Source of the DNA: Geobacter sp. DSM 9736
GTDB lineage: Bacteria; Desulfobacterota; Desulfuromonadia; Geobacterales; Geobacteraceae
DNA: 64,000 nt
Assembly: GCF_900187405.1 (NCBI RefSeq)
Contig: NZ_LT896716.1
Location: 682,001-746,000, forward strand
Direction of reading: 5' to 3'
Part shown: one piece after another, positions 1 through 8,164 of the stretch
Layout of the letters: each line of letters opens with the position of its first letter
Numbering within the stretch: position 1 is the first letter of the stretch
Notes under the pieces: model-generated
The model's database searches: none
What the model was told of the DNA's origin: nothing
Seen by the model: the letters and a program-made list of their open reading frames with translations, nothing else
Made by a program: the position numbers and the translations under genes

Positions 1-610
1 AGGATTTTTTGGTGGGGGCGTTGCCCCCTTGCCCCCACTTCATTTCTTTTGATTGCCCAAAAGAAACGAAGCAAAGAAAAGGGCACCCCTGCGACCTGGC
101 CGCTTACGCGGTACCCTCGCTGCGAGCACCGACGGCGCGACGATCAGATTCGCTTCGCTCAGGAGATCGTCGAAAACCCGCCGCCGCTGTTCTCACTCGG
201 CCATGCCGAAGGGGGAACTGCTCAAAAAGCTAAAGCTTCAAGCCCTTAGGCCGCGTTCTGCGGCCTCCCCCATTACAGGTTGCTCAAAAACAGTCAGATC
301 GTCGCACCCGCAGAAAACCCCCGCGGAGGCGTAGCAGCGCTACGCCGCACAAGGTGGCTTTCGAGGACGGCGGTGAGATGGCTGTTTTTCAGCAACCTAT
401 GCATTTCGCCGAGTGAGGAGGCCGGGCGGGAAGGGGGAGGCTGCCCAGGAGCGGAGCGACTTTGCAGAATCCTCCGCCCGGCTGACGAGGGAGGGAATCC
501 CGAAGGGACGGAATGTTCCGGGGCGGATCTTTCTTTGCGTACTTTCTTTGGAGCCAAGCCAAAGAAAGTGCGTGGGGTACGGGGCGACGCCCCGAAGAGC
601 TCCAAAAGAG
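1..610. repeat. Composite inverted-repeat element, non-coding
   Basis: No credible gene lies in the first 727 bases. The two ends of this stretch are imperfect inverted copies of each other. The left end has a GGGGGC-GTT-GCCCCC hairpin, then a perfect 9-bp hairpin at 43-51/58-66, then GCAAAGAAAA. Read on the other strand, the right end has GGGGC-GTC-GCCCC, an 11-bp hairpin at 541-551/559-569, then GCAAAGAAAG. Short ORFs exist in most frames but are low-complexity translations of the repeat. The pattern resembles widespread CAAAGAAA-type intergenic repeats of proteobacteria that are often mis-annotated as small proteins. The left boundary may lie before the window. No transposase is present. 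Confidence 0.6.
278..397. repeat. Nested inverted repeat with central hairpin
   Basis: Within the larger element, about 28 bases at 278-305 (GGTTGCTCAAAAACAG...) are an imperfect inverted copy of 370-397 (...CTGTTTTTCAGCAACC). At the centre is a perfect 8-bp hairpin, GGCGTAGC at 328-335 and GCTACGCC at 339-346 with a 3-base loop. The compact symmetrical structure suggests a separate miniature repeat inserted in the outer one. Function is unknown. Confidence 0.55.
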
Positions 611-670
611 AATACGACATAGTTTGACGGGGTCAGATCTTTATCAGTCTTTGCGGGAGTGGTCATGGAT

Positions 671-702
671 AGGAAAAGGCCCTGAAAACAGGGCCTTTTC
701 CT
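671..702 (-). terminator. Perfect 14-bp hairpin downstream of the outer-membrane protein gene
   Basis: A perfect stem pairs 671-684 with 689-702 around an AAAA loop. The arms begin and end in AAAA/TTTT, so it could terminate transcripts in either direction. It lies 25 bases past the stop codon of the minus-strand beta-barrel gene and is most simply that gene's terminator. Confidence 0.8.
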
Positions 703-727
703 ACGGGTTAAACCTAAAACTCTTGGT

Positions 728-1351
728 CTACTCGAAAAAATAGCGGACGCCGAATGTCATCGACAGGCTGGAAGGATCGAAATTACCGATCTTGAACCCG
801 CGATAATCCCTTATATCCGCATCGGGCGCGACAACTGCTTTTAACTGCCCCGTTACGGCCAGCTGCTTCCGAATGAAATAGTCCACCCCGCCCGATGCAT
901 GCACACCGGCGACGGTGTCCACGTTCCCGCTGAAGCCCGCGACTGGAGAGAAATCATTGATAAGGATGTCCAGACCTGCGCCGGCGTAGGGAACGAGCTT
1001 CTTCACCGGCACGTTGACGAAACGGTACTGGGCTCCCAGGGATATGTTGGTGGTAGCGAAATCACCCCCTTCGAATCCGAACCCGTCATGGGCACTGAAT
1101 TCCGAATGGGTAATATCAAGCTCCGCGGCCCAGTTCCTGTCGATACCGTAAATGAATCCGCCACCTCCGATAAACCCCGTATCGGTATCGGAGTTGCGAC
1201 GATACGGAGCATCTGTGAACTCGCTGTCCGCGGGGAGAAGGAACCCGATCCGTCCGGTGACGCCGAATCTCCCCTGAGTGGTATCCGCGGCGGCATTTGC
1301 GGCCACGGAGAGGGCAAGGGCGATACATGCACATATGGCAATTCTTTTCAT
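728..1351 (-). CDS. Small outer-membrane beta-barrel protein
   Basis: A 207-residue exported protein. The N-terminus is a clear signal peptide (MKRIAICACIALALSVAANA, cleavage after ANA). The mature part alternates polar and hydrophobic residues, is rich in Gly and aromatics, and ends in ...GVRYFFE, as expected for a membrane beta-barrel of about eight strands (OmpW/OmpX/OmpA-barrel-like superfamily). The start is chosen at 1351 because GGAGG sits five bases upstream; the ATG six codons earlier has no such site. The gene stands alone, with a terminator hairpin behind it and a GEMM-I riboswitch in front of it. Expression is therefore probably set by a cyclic dinucleotide. Barrel class is inferred from pattern, and the ligand or transported solute is unknown. 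Confidence 0.78.
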   Translation of the reverse strand: MKRIAICACIALALSVAANAAADTTQGRFGVTGRIGFLLPADSEFTDAPYRRNSDTDTGFIGGGGFIYGIDRNWAAELDITHSEFSAHDGFGFEGGDFATTNISLGAQYRFVNVPVKKLVPYAGAGLDILINDFSPVAGFSGNVDTVAGVHASGGVDYFIRKQLAVTGQLKAVVAPDADIRDYRGFKIGNFDPSSLSMTFGVRYFFE

Positions 1352-1452
1352 ACTATCCTCCAAAGGCAATTATATTTCATTACTGTCTTGATCAAGCCTT
1401 TTCAGATGCCGCTCCGCACAGGATCACCTCCTTGCCGGCCCCTGACCGCGGC

Positions 1453-1556
1453 AATAAAAAAAGCCGGGGGCCGAAATGTGTGTATTTCGGCAACCCGGCT
1501 GTCTCGTTGAGACCCTGTAGGCTTTCCGCCCCATCCTCACGGATGGTTTAGTATTA
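1453..1556 (-). promoter_or_regulatory. GEMM-I cyclic-dinucleotide riboswitch with terminator
   Basis: On the minus strand the leader contains the conserved GEMM-I blocks in order: AAACCATCC, a GTGA tetraloop, GGATGGGGCGGAAAGCC, then a P3-type hairpin (GGGTCTC/GAGAC) and GCCGGGTTGCCGAA. The 3' end overlaps an intrinsic terminator: AGCCGGG (1462-1468) pairs with CCCGGCT (1494-1500), an inner stem pairs 1470-1477 with 1484-1491, and a U-run follows on the transcript (1453-1462). It lies about 100 bases upstream of the beta-barrel gene start. GEMM-I RNAs sense c-di-GMP; a Geobacter-rich subclass senses 3',3'-cGAMP. I cannot assign the ligand by eye. Confidence 0.92.
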
Positions 1557-1742
1557 TCGTGTACCAATTAAGCTCTTTTTTCAGGTGGCGCATCATAGCC
1601 CAACGCGAAGCGGAAATCAACCCTTCATCGGAGAGTTGGCCATCTAGTGGTCCCCTGCGCCTCCACACCTTTATTTCCACGATAAAGTCTGATATGGTGT
1701 GCGCCGTTCAACGCAAGACAGAAATTCGAAGGAGAAGAGTCC

Positions 1743-2231
1743 GTGGGAAATAGTGCAGTGGAAAAAGTATCCGCCTCTCCCGGTCCGGCAGTGGATCTGA
1801 GCGGTGAGACCGGCTGGGTTCAGTTCGATGCGCCGTCACTGGTCGGTGAATCGCTTCGTTTCGTCTCGGGTGAGCCTGAAGGTAACCGGTTCCGTGTTCG
1901 CTACTACCGTGATGCCGAGCAGCATCTTCATGCCCGTATCTGGTTCGGCCCCGAAACCGAAGGCCCACCGGGCCATGCACACGGCGGCGCTGTATCCGCA
2001 GTGATGGATGAGGCGCTGGGGCTGGCCGCATGGGCGGCAGGGTATCCCATCGTAGTTGGAAACCTCAACGTGAGCTTCCGTGCCATGCTCCCCTTGCAGA
2101 AAGTGGTAACGGTGGAGAGCCAGGTGGTTTCGGCAGAAGGGCGCAAGATCATGGTGCATGGACGGATCTTCTGCGGGGAGACCGTCTATGCCGAAGCACA
2201 GTGCCTCTGCATCACGATCCCGGGGAAATAA
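1743..2231 (+). CDS. Hotdog-fold thioesterase, PaaI/4HBT family
   Basis: A 162-residue protein with the 4HBT hotdog core. The motif HAHGGAVSAVMDEALG near residues 79-94 is the HGG...DE helix that carries the catalytic acid in PaaI-like acyl-CoA thioesterases. It is followed by beta-strands typical of the fold (NLNVSFRAMLPL, then VTVESQVV and GRKIMVHGRIF). Substrate is unknown; members hydrolyse acyl- or aryl-CoA thioesters in the cytoplasm. The start is a GTG at 1743 preceded by GGAGAAGAGTCC. The yaeQ gene begins eight bases after its stop, so the two are probably cotranscribed. Family assignment is confident, specificity is not. Confidence 0.85.
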   Translation: MGNSAVEKVSASPGPAVDLSGETGWVQFDAPSLVGESLRFVSGEPEGNRFRVRYYRDAEQHLHARIWFGPETEGPPGHAHGGAVSAVMDEALGLAAWAAGYPIVVGNLNVSFRAMLPLQKVVTVESQVVSAEGRKIMVHGRIFCGETVYAEAQCLCITIPGK

Positions 2232-2239
2232 CCAAGCCC

Positions 2240-2794
2240 ATGGCTCTACCATCCACCATTTACCGTGCCTCGATCCAGCTTTCTCACGTCGATTGCGGTA
2301 TCTACGACTCTTTACAAACCACCGTTGCCCGGCATCCGTCTGAAACCGCGGAGCGGCTTGTGCTGCGGCTTCTGGCGTACGCCGTCTGCTACACACCAGG
2401 ACTCGCCTTCACCAGGGGGATATGCGCCGGGGACGAGCCCGACTTATGGGTAAAAGAGAGCGATGACCCGGTGGCTCTCTGGATCGAGGTGGGGACGCCG
2501 GAACCGGAGCGGCTCCTGAAGGCGGCGCGCCATGCCGGCCGGGTCCTCCTTCTGGCTTCTGCCGCAAACCGCTTCCGCTGGGACGAACAGCAACTTGGGA
2601 AGCTTCGCCCGGCATCGAATGTAACGGTCATAGGACTAGATTTTGACGTTGTGAGGCGGCTTGCGGCCGGGCTGGAGCGATCGGTCAGCTGGGATGTGAC
2701 GATTACCGGCGGAACTCTCTACGTAACGGCTACCGGGGAAACGCTTGAGGCGCCTCTTGAGCTTTTGGCTGGCCGGTCCATCGATGAGAAATAA
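2240..2794 (+). CDS. yaeQ: YaeQ family protein
   Basis: A 184-residue protein matching YaeQ along its length: start MALPSTIYRA, then the family signature ARHPSETAERLVLRLLAYA around residues 30-48, FTRGICAGDEPDLWVK, and a DLWIEVG-like segment (here VALWIEVGTPE). YaeQ adopts a PD-(D/E)XK nuclease-like fold; its cellular role is poorly defined. The start at 2240 gives the family's usual length. The open frame extends upstream, but only through out-of-frame thioesterase sequence. The gene follows the thioesterase closely, which suggests a short operon with the lipoprotein gene 31 bases downstream. Confidence 0.87.
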   Translation: MALPSTIYRASIQLSHVDCGIYDSLQTTVARHPSETAERLVLRLLAYAVCYTPGLAFTRGICAGDEPDLWVKESDDPVALWIEVGTPEPERLLKAARHAGRVLLLASAANRFRWDEQQLGKLRPASNVTVIGLDFDVVRRLAAGLERSVSWDVTITGGTLYVTATGETLEAPLELLAGRSIDEK

Positions 2795-2825
2795 CAGGTA
2801 TTCTATTTGTTTGGGAGGCTCCACC

Positions 2826-3023
2826 GTGAACAGCAGAAAACTCACGCTAGTGGCCCTGTGGTTGCTGATGCTTACAGGCTGCAGCTCTGAAAGGCTTCGT
2901 CAGGGGATGTATGAGGGCTTCCGGGTCCGCAATGATCTGCAGACGACTCCGGCGGAAAAGGTCGGGAGGCCGGAATCACCCGACTACGGGGAATACGAAC
3001 GGTTGCGAACCCAACAGCGGTAA
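2826..3023 (+). CDS. Small lipoprotein of unknown function
   Basis: A 65-residue protein with a lipoprotein signal: VNSRKLTL..., a hydrophobic stretch and the lipobox MLTGC with Cys at about residue 20. The mature part of about 45 residues is charged and has no recognisable domain; it ends PDYGEYERLRTQQR. The GTG start is supported by GGGAGG ten bases upstream. Short Tyr/Arg-rich tails of this type are seen in many small Geobacter lipoproteins, but I recognise no function. Confidence 0.65.
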   Translation: MNSRKLTLVALWLLMLTGCSSERLRQGMYEGFRVRNDLQTTPAEKVGRPESPDYGEYERLRTQQR

Positions 3024-3206
3024 GCTCTACTACTGCATCACCATCTGGAAGGTAAATGTCCGGATTAGAACGCTTTACTAAGCATCTGCTGGTGATACAA
3101 TCACTATACAATCCAACCTGCATCTGCTAATCTTGCACCACGTTTTGCTCAGCAAAACAATGCTCGACGGGGCCGCTACAGAGTCCCGGCCTCCAGGATC
3201 GAAGCA

Positions 3207-3692
3207 ATGGGTGAAGAAAACCAGACCGTAGTTGTCACCTGCCTCGTCAGGAATCCTGTGGGCGATGTCCTGCTGATCAGGCATTTCAGAAGAGGCTGGG
3301 AGCTGCCCCAGGGCAGGGTGGAGGCTGGAGAATCGTTGACCGAAGCCGTATGCCGGGAGGTGCTGGAAGAGACTGGCACGACGGTGGAACCGGGGCCGTT
3401 GGCAGCGGTTTGGTCGAAGGTTTGCCACCCTCCAGCGATCATTTATGGTTTCATGGGCAGATACCGCAGCGGAGACCTCACCCCCAGTGAGGAGAGCCCG
3501 GAAGTCAGCTGGTTTACCGCCGAAACGGCCCTTTCACTGGTCACCCATCAGGTCAACCACGACAGGCTTCGAACCCTTCTCGACCACTCCGGCGGCGTTG
3601 TCCGCCGTGCGTATCAGGCTCGCCCTTTCATGCACCTTGATCCCTCCGAGACGACCATAAAGGCAACTGCCCTTGTCTCGGTTGTCGAATAA
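3207..3692 (+). CDS. Nudix hydrolase
   Basis: A 161-residue protein with a complete Nudix box at residues 36-58: G-x5-E-x7-REV-x-EE-x-G (GRVEAGESLTEAVCREVLEE followed by TG). The conserved Glu residues bind the divalent metals that catalyse hydrolysis of nucleoside diphosphate-linked compounds. The N-terminal strands (TVVVTCLVRNPVGDVLLI) and the following WSKVCHPPAIIYGFMGRY segment fit the fold. The substrate cannot be told from sequence. The ribosome-binding site is weak. The gene stands alone after a 180-base gap that shows no other feature. Confidence 0.87.
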   Translation: MGEENQTVVVTCLVRNPVGDVLLIRHFRRGWELPQGRVEAGESLTEAVCREVLEETGTTVEPGPLAAVWSKVCHPPAIIYGFMGRYRSGDLTPSEESPEVSWFTAETALSLVTHQVNHDRLRTLLDHSGGVVRRAYQARPFMHLDPSETTIKATALVSVVE

Positions 3693-3839
3693 CAAGCTGC
3701 CGAAAATACTGCTCCCGATCTCCGTAATCATCCCTTCCTTCCTCCTTCTTCCATTGCCGCAGCGCCTTCCGCGCCCATCTTGACTCCTTCGTCCGGCAAC
3801 GTAACCTTTTACTATAGTGTTACGCACGAAAGGGGTGCC

Positions 3840-5033
3840 ATGGCCAGAAAGATTTTCATCGCCGCCACCGGGCAGCACTGCGGGAAGACAGTCACAAGCC
3901 TTGCCTTGCTGCACCTTGGGCGGCAGAAGTACAAGCGGATCGGCTTCATGAAACCGTTCGGCGCAAGACCTGTTTCCGCACGGGGGATGTTCGTCGACAA
4001 GGACGCTGCGCTTATGGCCGAAGTCTTCGGTCTGCGCCGCCAACTCCCGTGGATGTCGCCGGTGGTGATATATCCGGACACGACCCACAGGATGGTCGAT
4101 GGCGAGATATCGACGGATGCGCTGATCGATCGTATCATGAGCTCGTGCGCGGAAATCGAGAAGCGCTGCGATTTCATGGTCATCGAAGGTTCGGGGCATC
4201 CGGGTGTGGGATCGGTGATGAAGCTGTCCAATGCACGTATAGCGTCGCTGCTGAATGTTCCAGTGATGCTTCTGGCCGGCGGCGGGCTGGGGAAAGTCGT
4301 CGACGAAGTGCAAATGGGGCTGGCTCTGTTCAGGCAGGAACAGGTTCAGGTGCGGGCATTGCTCGTGAACAAGATAATTCCGGAGAAACGTGAGAGGATG
4401 ATGGATTATCTGCGCCGCGCCCTGGCCGAGGAGCCTTTTGGCGTCCTGAGCGGATTCGACTGGGAGCCGGTGCTCTCGAACCCGACCCTGCGCCGGATTT
4501 CATGGCTGTTGGAGCTCCCCCTGGTGGGGAATCAGCGGGAAGCCGGTCGTATCATCCATCATGTGCAGGTGGCCGCGGCACCGCCTCAACGTGTGGCGGA
4601 GCTCCTGAAGGAGGGATCGCTCCTTGTCGTGACGAGCAATCGGGACGAACTTCTGGTGACCCTGTCACATCTTTACATGATGCCGGAGTATCGAAGACGC
4701 ATCGTCGGCCTGATCATCCCGGGGATAATACCGGTCAACGCCGTCACGCAGCGTATCCTCGATCGGAGCCGGATACCGTACATGCGCACGCAACGCCACA
4801 CTACGGCGGAACTGTTGCGTATCATCCACGATGACGTATCCAAGATAACCGCAGAGGACAAAGAGAAACTGGAACTCGTTCGCGACCTGGCTGGAAGAAC
4901 CCTCGATCTGGACGCTATAGAAAGCATCTGTGATGCAGTTCCTCAGGGCCCTTACCCGCACAGACGGTCGCTTTCACACAGCTCGCTGCAGGAAAGAGGC
5001 AGCTCTCGGATCAATGCCCCTGGTTCCCCGTAG
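3840..5033 (+). CDS. BioD-like P-loop ATPase with DRTGG-type domain
   Basis: A 397-residue protein. The N-terminal half is a SIMIBI-class P-loop domain: ATGQHCGKTVTS at residues 9-20 is the Walker A, and MVIEGSGHPGVGS further on is the second nucleotide/metal region, as in dethiobiotin synthetase and cobyrinate amidases. The C-terminal half (about residues 205-335) resembles the DRTGG domain of the N-terminal regulatory part of long phosphotransacetylases: LLVVTSNRDELLVT, then IVGLIIPGIIPV. No Pta catalytic domain follows, so this is a stand-alone sensory or regulatory version. Start 3840 has GAAAGGGGTGCC ahead of it; the frame is open 60 bases further upstream without a better start. Role unknown. 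Confidence 0.75.
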   Translation: MARKIFIAATGQHCGKTVTSLALLHLGRQKYKRIGFMKPFGARPVSARGMFVDKDAALMAEVFGLRRQLPWMSPVVIYPDTTHRMVDGEISTDALIDRIMSSCAEIEKRCDFMVIEGSGHPGVGSVMKLSNARIASLLNVPVMLLAGGGLGKVVDEVQMGLALFRQEQVQVRALLVNKIIPEKRERMMDYLRRALAEEPFGVLSGFDWEPVLSNPTLRRISWLLELPLVGNQREAGRIIHHVQVAAAPPQRVAELLKEGSLLVVTSNRDELLVTLSHLYMMPEYRRRIVGLIIPGIIPVNAVTQRILDRSRIPYMRTQRHTTAELLRIIHDDVSKITAEDKEKLELVRDLAGRTLDLDAIESICDAVPQGPYPHRRSLSHSSLQERGSSRINAPGSP

Positions 5034-5119
5034 GACTCCCTGCCCATCATTCACTGCCACTCCGATTGCGGTTGTTCATTATCCGATGCGGCTTCTATAC
5101 TGAGCAAAAGGAGAGTGCC

Positions 5120-5314
5120 ATGGGACGTTCGTGCATCCATTTTAGTTGTCGCTACTGCGGCGAACAGGTTATCTGCATAGATGCTCGGTTGAACAGCGAA
5201 GATCTGCTTACGTGCAGCAAAGGGCACCCGTATTTGCTTACCGAGGAGCAGCGGGAAAAGATTAATTTGGCGTTTAAGGGGTTCGTCGAGGCGAGGATCG
5301 ATCTTTTTATCTGA
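5120..5314 (+). CDS. Small zinc-ribbon-like protein
   Basis: A 64-residue protein with four Cys in the first 40 residues. CRYCG is a classic CxxC knuckle; a second CS pair lies at LLTCSKGHPY, where the His may help. The C-terminal part is helical (EEQREKINLAFKGFVEARIDLFI is the tail). AAAAGGAGAGTGCC ahead of the ATG supports the start. I recognise no named family; a small metal-binding or rubredoxin/zinc-ribbon fold is the best guess. Confidence 0.6.
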   Translation: MGRSCIHFSCRYCGEQVICIDARLNSEDLLTCSKGHPYLLTEEQREKINLAFKGFVEARIDLFI

Positions 5315-5510
5315 ATCGGCTCATCCACGAAAAACTCGGAATGGCGGTGGCAAAGTGATATAATTTTTATATATCAAAGAGGCTATAGTTGTTCTGTCCG
5401 GGCTCTCCTGAAGCTGTAGGATCTCAGGAATAGCTTGAATTACTTCACGGAGGAGGGGGAGACGAGGGGGCAAAAGCCCCGAAGGGATAGGCAACAGGGA
5501 GGTACACGTC

Positions 5511-6095
5511 ATGGCAGGGAAAAACACGGCTGTATTCGGGATTTATCCCAATCGTGATAGTGTGGAGCTGGCGGTGGACGAGTTGAAGGCTGCCGGGTTC
5601 CGCAACACTGACATATCGGTACTCTTTCCGGAGAATGTCGGCACAAAAGAATTTGCCCACGAAAAAGAGACAAAGGCTCCTGAAGGGGCGACAGCCGGCG
5701 GGGGCACGGGCGCGGTCATAGGCGGCGCGCTGGGCTGGTTGGCCGGAATCGGTGCACTGGCAATACCCGGCATAGGCCCGTTTGTAGCAGCTGGGCCGAT
5801 AGTTTCAATGCTGGCAGGAGTGGGAGTAGGAGGAGCGGTAGGAGGAATTGCCGGAGCTTTGGTGGGTCTGGGCATTCCTGAATATGAGGCGAAACGGTAT
5901 GAGGGAATGATCAGGGAAGGGGGTATCCTTCTGTCGGTGCATTCCGACAATTCCGACTGGACGAAACGCGCGAAAGATCTGCTGGAGCGGACCGGTGCCC
6001 GTGACGTCGCTTCCAAAGGAGAAGCTACGGCAGACTTCGATAAGACTGACAAACCCAAACATCGTACCCCGACCCACAGGCGGGCTACATTCTAA
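5511..6095 (+). CDS. Stress-type membrane protein (YflT/GsiB-17M-like, glycine-zipper)
   Basis: A 194-residue protein. Residues 5-45 (AVFGIYPNRDSVELAVDELK, then AGF...DISVLFPE) resemble the general stress protein 17M/YflT N-terminal alpha-beta domain. A glycine-rich double hydrophobic hairpin follows at about 62-125 (GGTGAVIGGALGWLAGIGAL, then repeated VGVGGAVGGIAGALVG), which looks like a glycine-zipper membrane insertion. The tail is polar and basic. GGGAGGTACACGTC precedes the ATG, and an AT-rich promoter-like stretch lies near 5355-5375 (GATATAATTTTTATATATC). A strong terminator follows. Automatic pipelines may name such proteins ActD/DUF3341-like; I see no Act cluster here, so a stress or envelope role is more likely. 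Confidence 0.65.
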   Translation: MAGKNTAVFGIYPNRDSVELAVDELKAAGFRNTDISVLFPENVGTKEFAHEKETKAPEGATAGGGTGAVIGGALGWLAGIGALAIPGIGPFVAAGPIVSMLAGVGVGGAVGGIAGALVGLGIPEYEAKRYEGMIREGGILLSVHSDNSDWTKRAKDLLERTGARDVASKGEATADFDKTDKPKHRTPTHRRATF

Positions 6096-6124
6096 TACGT
6101 TGTGGAGGTAGTAAGCGAAGAGCG

Positions 6125-6156
6125 CCGGAGTCCAGCTGAGGACTCCGGTTTTTTTT
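6125..6156 (+). terminator. Rho-independent terminator
   Basis: CCGGAGTCC (6125-6133) pairs perfectly with GGACTCCGG (6140-6148), followed by eight T. It ends the stress-protein transcript. The opposite-strand DUF748 gene stops a few bases beyond. Confidence 0.92.
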
Positions 6157-6161
6157 GCGCG

Positions 6162-7727
6162 TTAGCTGATGAATCCCGGCATGAGGGCTCGGATGAATGC
6201 GTTTTTGAACAGCTGGCCCACTATCTGCCATACACTGGTCTTCGGATCGTTCAGGTGACCCGAAATATCAGCTTTGGTGGCTACCTCGTTCCTGGACCTG
6301 TTCTCCAGGAGAGTAGCAACCCCCGCCACCATCATTTCGTACAGCTGGCTCCCGACATTCTTTCCCTTGTCCATACGGCGATCATATACCTGCATATCCC
6401 TGAAAAACGGCTTTATGTACCCCGAGATTCGCTGATTCCTTATGTGGAGCTCCGAGTAGAAAGAAAAAAGGCCGGCGGAGACGTCGAAGTCCCCATAGGT
6501 CCGCAGCATGTTGTTCATGCCGGTCAGCTGAGCCCCCTCTATCTTTACTTGCAGATCGAGCTCGATCCCTCGTTTTCCGGGACGAAAGCTGGCTGTGGCA
6601 GTAGTGGTGCCGGTCCCCATGAATCTCCCCCGCAGGCTGCTCCTGGCCGGTTCGCGGGATAACTGGTTGGAGAGATTCGAGAGCAGGAGGTTTGCATCAC
6701 TCACATAGAGATGGTAAGGGTGACTGGCAGCGCGGTTCTTTACCCCGATGGTGCATCCGGCGAGCCGGATTTTATCCACCTGAAGGCGAATTTCGGCATT
6801 ATTGCTCAACCTGCCGGCTGTCTCTCGGACCGCTGCGGCGCGTTTTTTCTCGGCAGCGGCCGTGCGGGAGGTATGGATGTAATCGATTCTCATGCCCCTT
6901 ATCGTCATATCCTCCAGGTGGGCGCTCTTGAATGTAGGGGCATACTCTATTTCCCCGGATGTCTGGAGAACTCCTCCGGTGATCGCAAGATTTGACCGGG
7001 CGATGATCGGCTTGATCAGATCGATCGGCACCTTGTCCAGCTTGAAGCGGGCCTTGAGGCCCGGATGCGGCTCCGCGAAGAAGTTGGCGACGCCGTCGAG
7101 GGTGCCGCGGCCTGTTCCGAAGACGAAGGTGTCCAGATGGAACGAGGATGGGTAGACTTTTTCAGGTGCGCTTATATTGAGGATGTTGGTAGCCTTGAGG
7201 TTCAGGCTGCTCAGGTGAAGGGGGCGCATCGTGTCTTCATCCAGGTAGATGACTTCGCCGTTACTGATGCTGAGGAGATCGACCTTGAGAGGGTAGATAG
7301 CCAGCACCGCCTGCTGCCATCCCCGTTCTTTGATCGGGACCGCATCGGCTGATTCGGTGCGCAGCTGCTTCAGGTTAATGCTCACCTTCGGTCGGTCCAG
7401 ACGAAACTCACCCACGAGCCTGCGGGAGAGAAGTGCGCGCCAGTGGACGCTTGCGCGAAGAAAAGGGAATTGTGCGATCGGATGATCCGGATCTGCTTCC
7501 TGGCATACCGTGAGACCTTTCAGCGTTACCGATAGGCTCATCAGGTTTACCCGTAATTCCGGCAGCCTTACGGAATATCCTTTGAGGCTGCGGTTCATCT
7601 CCTTCTCCATGTAGCTGCGGATGGGCTCGTTGAGCAAATGCGATGCGAAGATGAGGGCGAGGATCGATATGGCCATGGCACCCGCTCCCCAGCGGATGCC
7701 TCGGGGAAGTTGTCGTACGGCGATCAT
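6162..7727 (-). CDS. AsmA-like/DUF748 membrane-anchored protein
   Basis: A 521-residue protein with one N-terminal transmembrane segment (about residues 15-33, AMAISILALIFASHLL) and a long periplasmic part built of repeating amphipathic strands such as VRLPELRVNLMSLSVTLKGL. The segment MYVPEIR-like ending ...RISGYIKPFFRDMQVYD and the final KTSVWQIVGQLFKNAFIRAL match the DUF748 end. This family belongs to the AsmA/TamB-like group of envelope proteins linked to lipid or outer-membrane homeostasis; no enzyme activity is expected. The gene is alone and follows a GEMM-I riboswitch by about 70 bases, which ties envelope remodelling to a cyclic-dinucleotide signal. The ribosome site is weak (GGGAG at longer than usual distance), so the start is uncertain by a few codons. 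Confidence 0.72.
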   Translation of the reverse strand: MIAVRQLPRGIRWGAGAMAISILALIFASHLLNEPIRSYMEKEMNRSLKGYSVRLPELRVNLMSLSVTLKGLTVCQEADPDHPIAQFPFLRASVHWRALLSRRLVGEFRLDRPKVSINLKQLRTESADAVPIKERGWQQAVLAIYPLKVDLLSISNGEVIYLDEDTMRPLHLSSLNLKATNILNISAPEKVYPSSFHLDTFVFGTGRGTLDGVANFFAEPHPGLKARFKLDKVPIDLIKPIIARSNLAITGGVLQTSGEIEYAPTFKSAHLEDMTIRGMRIDYIHTSRTAAAEKKRAAAVRETAGRLSNNAEIRLQVDKIRLAGCTIGVKNRAASHPYHLYVSDANLLLSNLSNQLSREPARSSLRGRFMGTGTTTATASFRPGKRGIELDLQVKIEGAQLTGMNNMLRTYGDFDVSAGLFSFYSELHIRNQRISGYIKPFFRDMQVYDRRMDKGKNVGSQLYEMMVAGVATLLENRSRNEVATKADISGHLNDPKTSVWQIVGQLFKNAFIRALMPGFIS

Positions 7728-7797
7728 CGTGATTGATGCGCTCCCTGGTTCTGGACCAATGGTGGCCGCTTGCTGAGGTGTATTTCCTGCGCAGATA

Positions 7798-7915
7798 AAG
7801 AAAAGCCGGGTGCCCCATATCGTTTGTGATAGTTCGGCAACCCGGCTGTCTTCGTGAGACCCTGTAGGCTTTCCGCCCCACCCTCGCGGGTGGTTTAGTA
7901 TTGTCGCGTATGCAC
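7798..7915 (-). promoter_or_regulatory. Second GEMM-I cyclic-dinucleotide riboswitch
   Basis: The minus strand repeats the same conserved order as the first copy: AAACCACCC, GCGA loop, GGGTGGGGCGGAAAGCC, TACAGGGTCTC and its partner, then GCCGGGTTGCCGAA. An expression-platform hairpin pairs 7804-7811 (AGCCGGGT) with 7840-7847 and is followed on the transcript by a U-rich run. It precedes the DUF748 gene. The aptamer core is nearly identical to the one at 1453-1556, so the same ligand is likely at both sites. Whether that is c-di-GMP or cGAMP cannot be decided here. Confidence 0.9.
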
Positions 7916-8164
7916 CCTGATGTTTCGGATCAGGAAATATTTACCGTAAATCCGGACGGGAAGTCAAACTGTTTGCCGCAGGAGAAACACTGCCGGACCT
8001 TCCCTTCTGCAGTGACTGCCGACAGCCTCTTCGCAGCAGCTGATGACCGATGATGACGGCAACGTTGCTTGCAAAAGTTTGGCGTCGGATTAAGCTTTTT
8101 GAAGAATAGCTTATCAAGCCCGGCTTCTGCGGCACTTCCACCCCCGCGGGACAAGGAGGCTGTG

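Noticed and set aside
9-627. Several overlapping short ORFs in the first 600 bases
   Set aside because: They lie in inverted-repeat sequence, have no ribosome site or domain, and translate to the low-complexity Arg/Ser/Pro text typical of this repeat family.
5511-6095. ActD subunit of an alternative complex III
   Set aside because: No other act genes are near, and the glycine-zipper hairpin with an YflT-like start fits a stress-type protein better.
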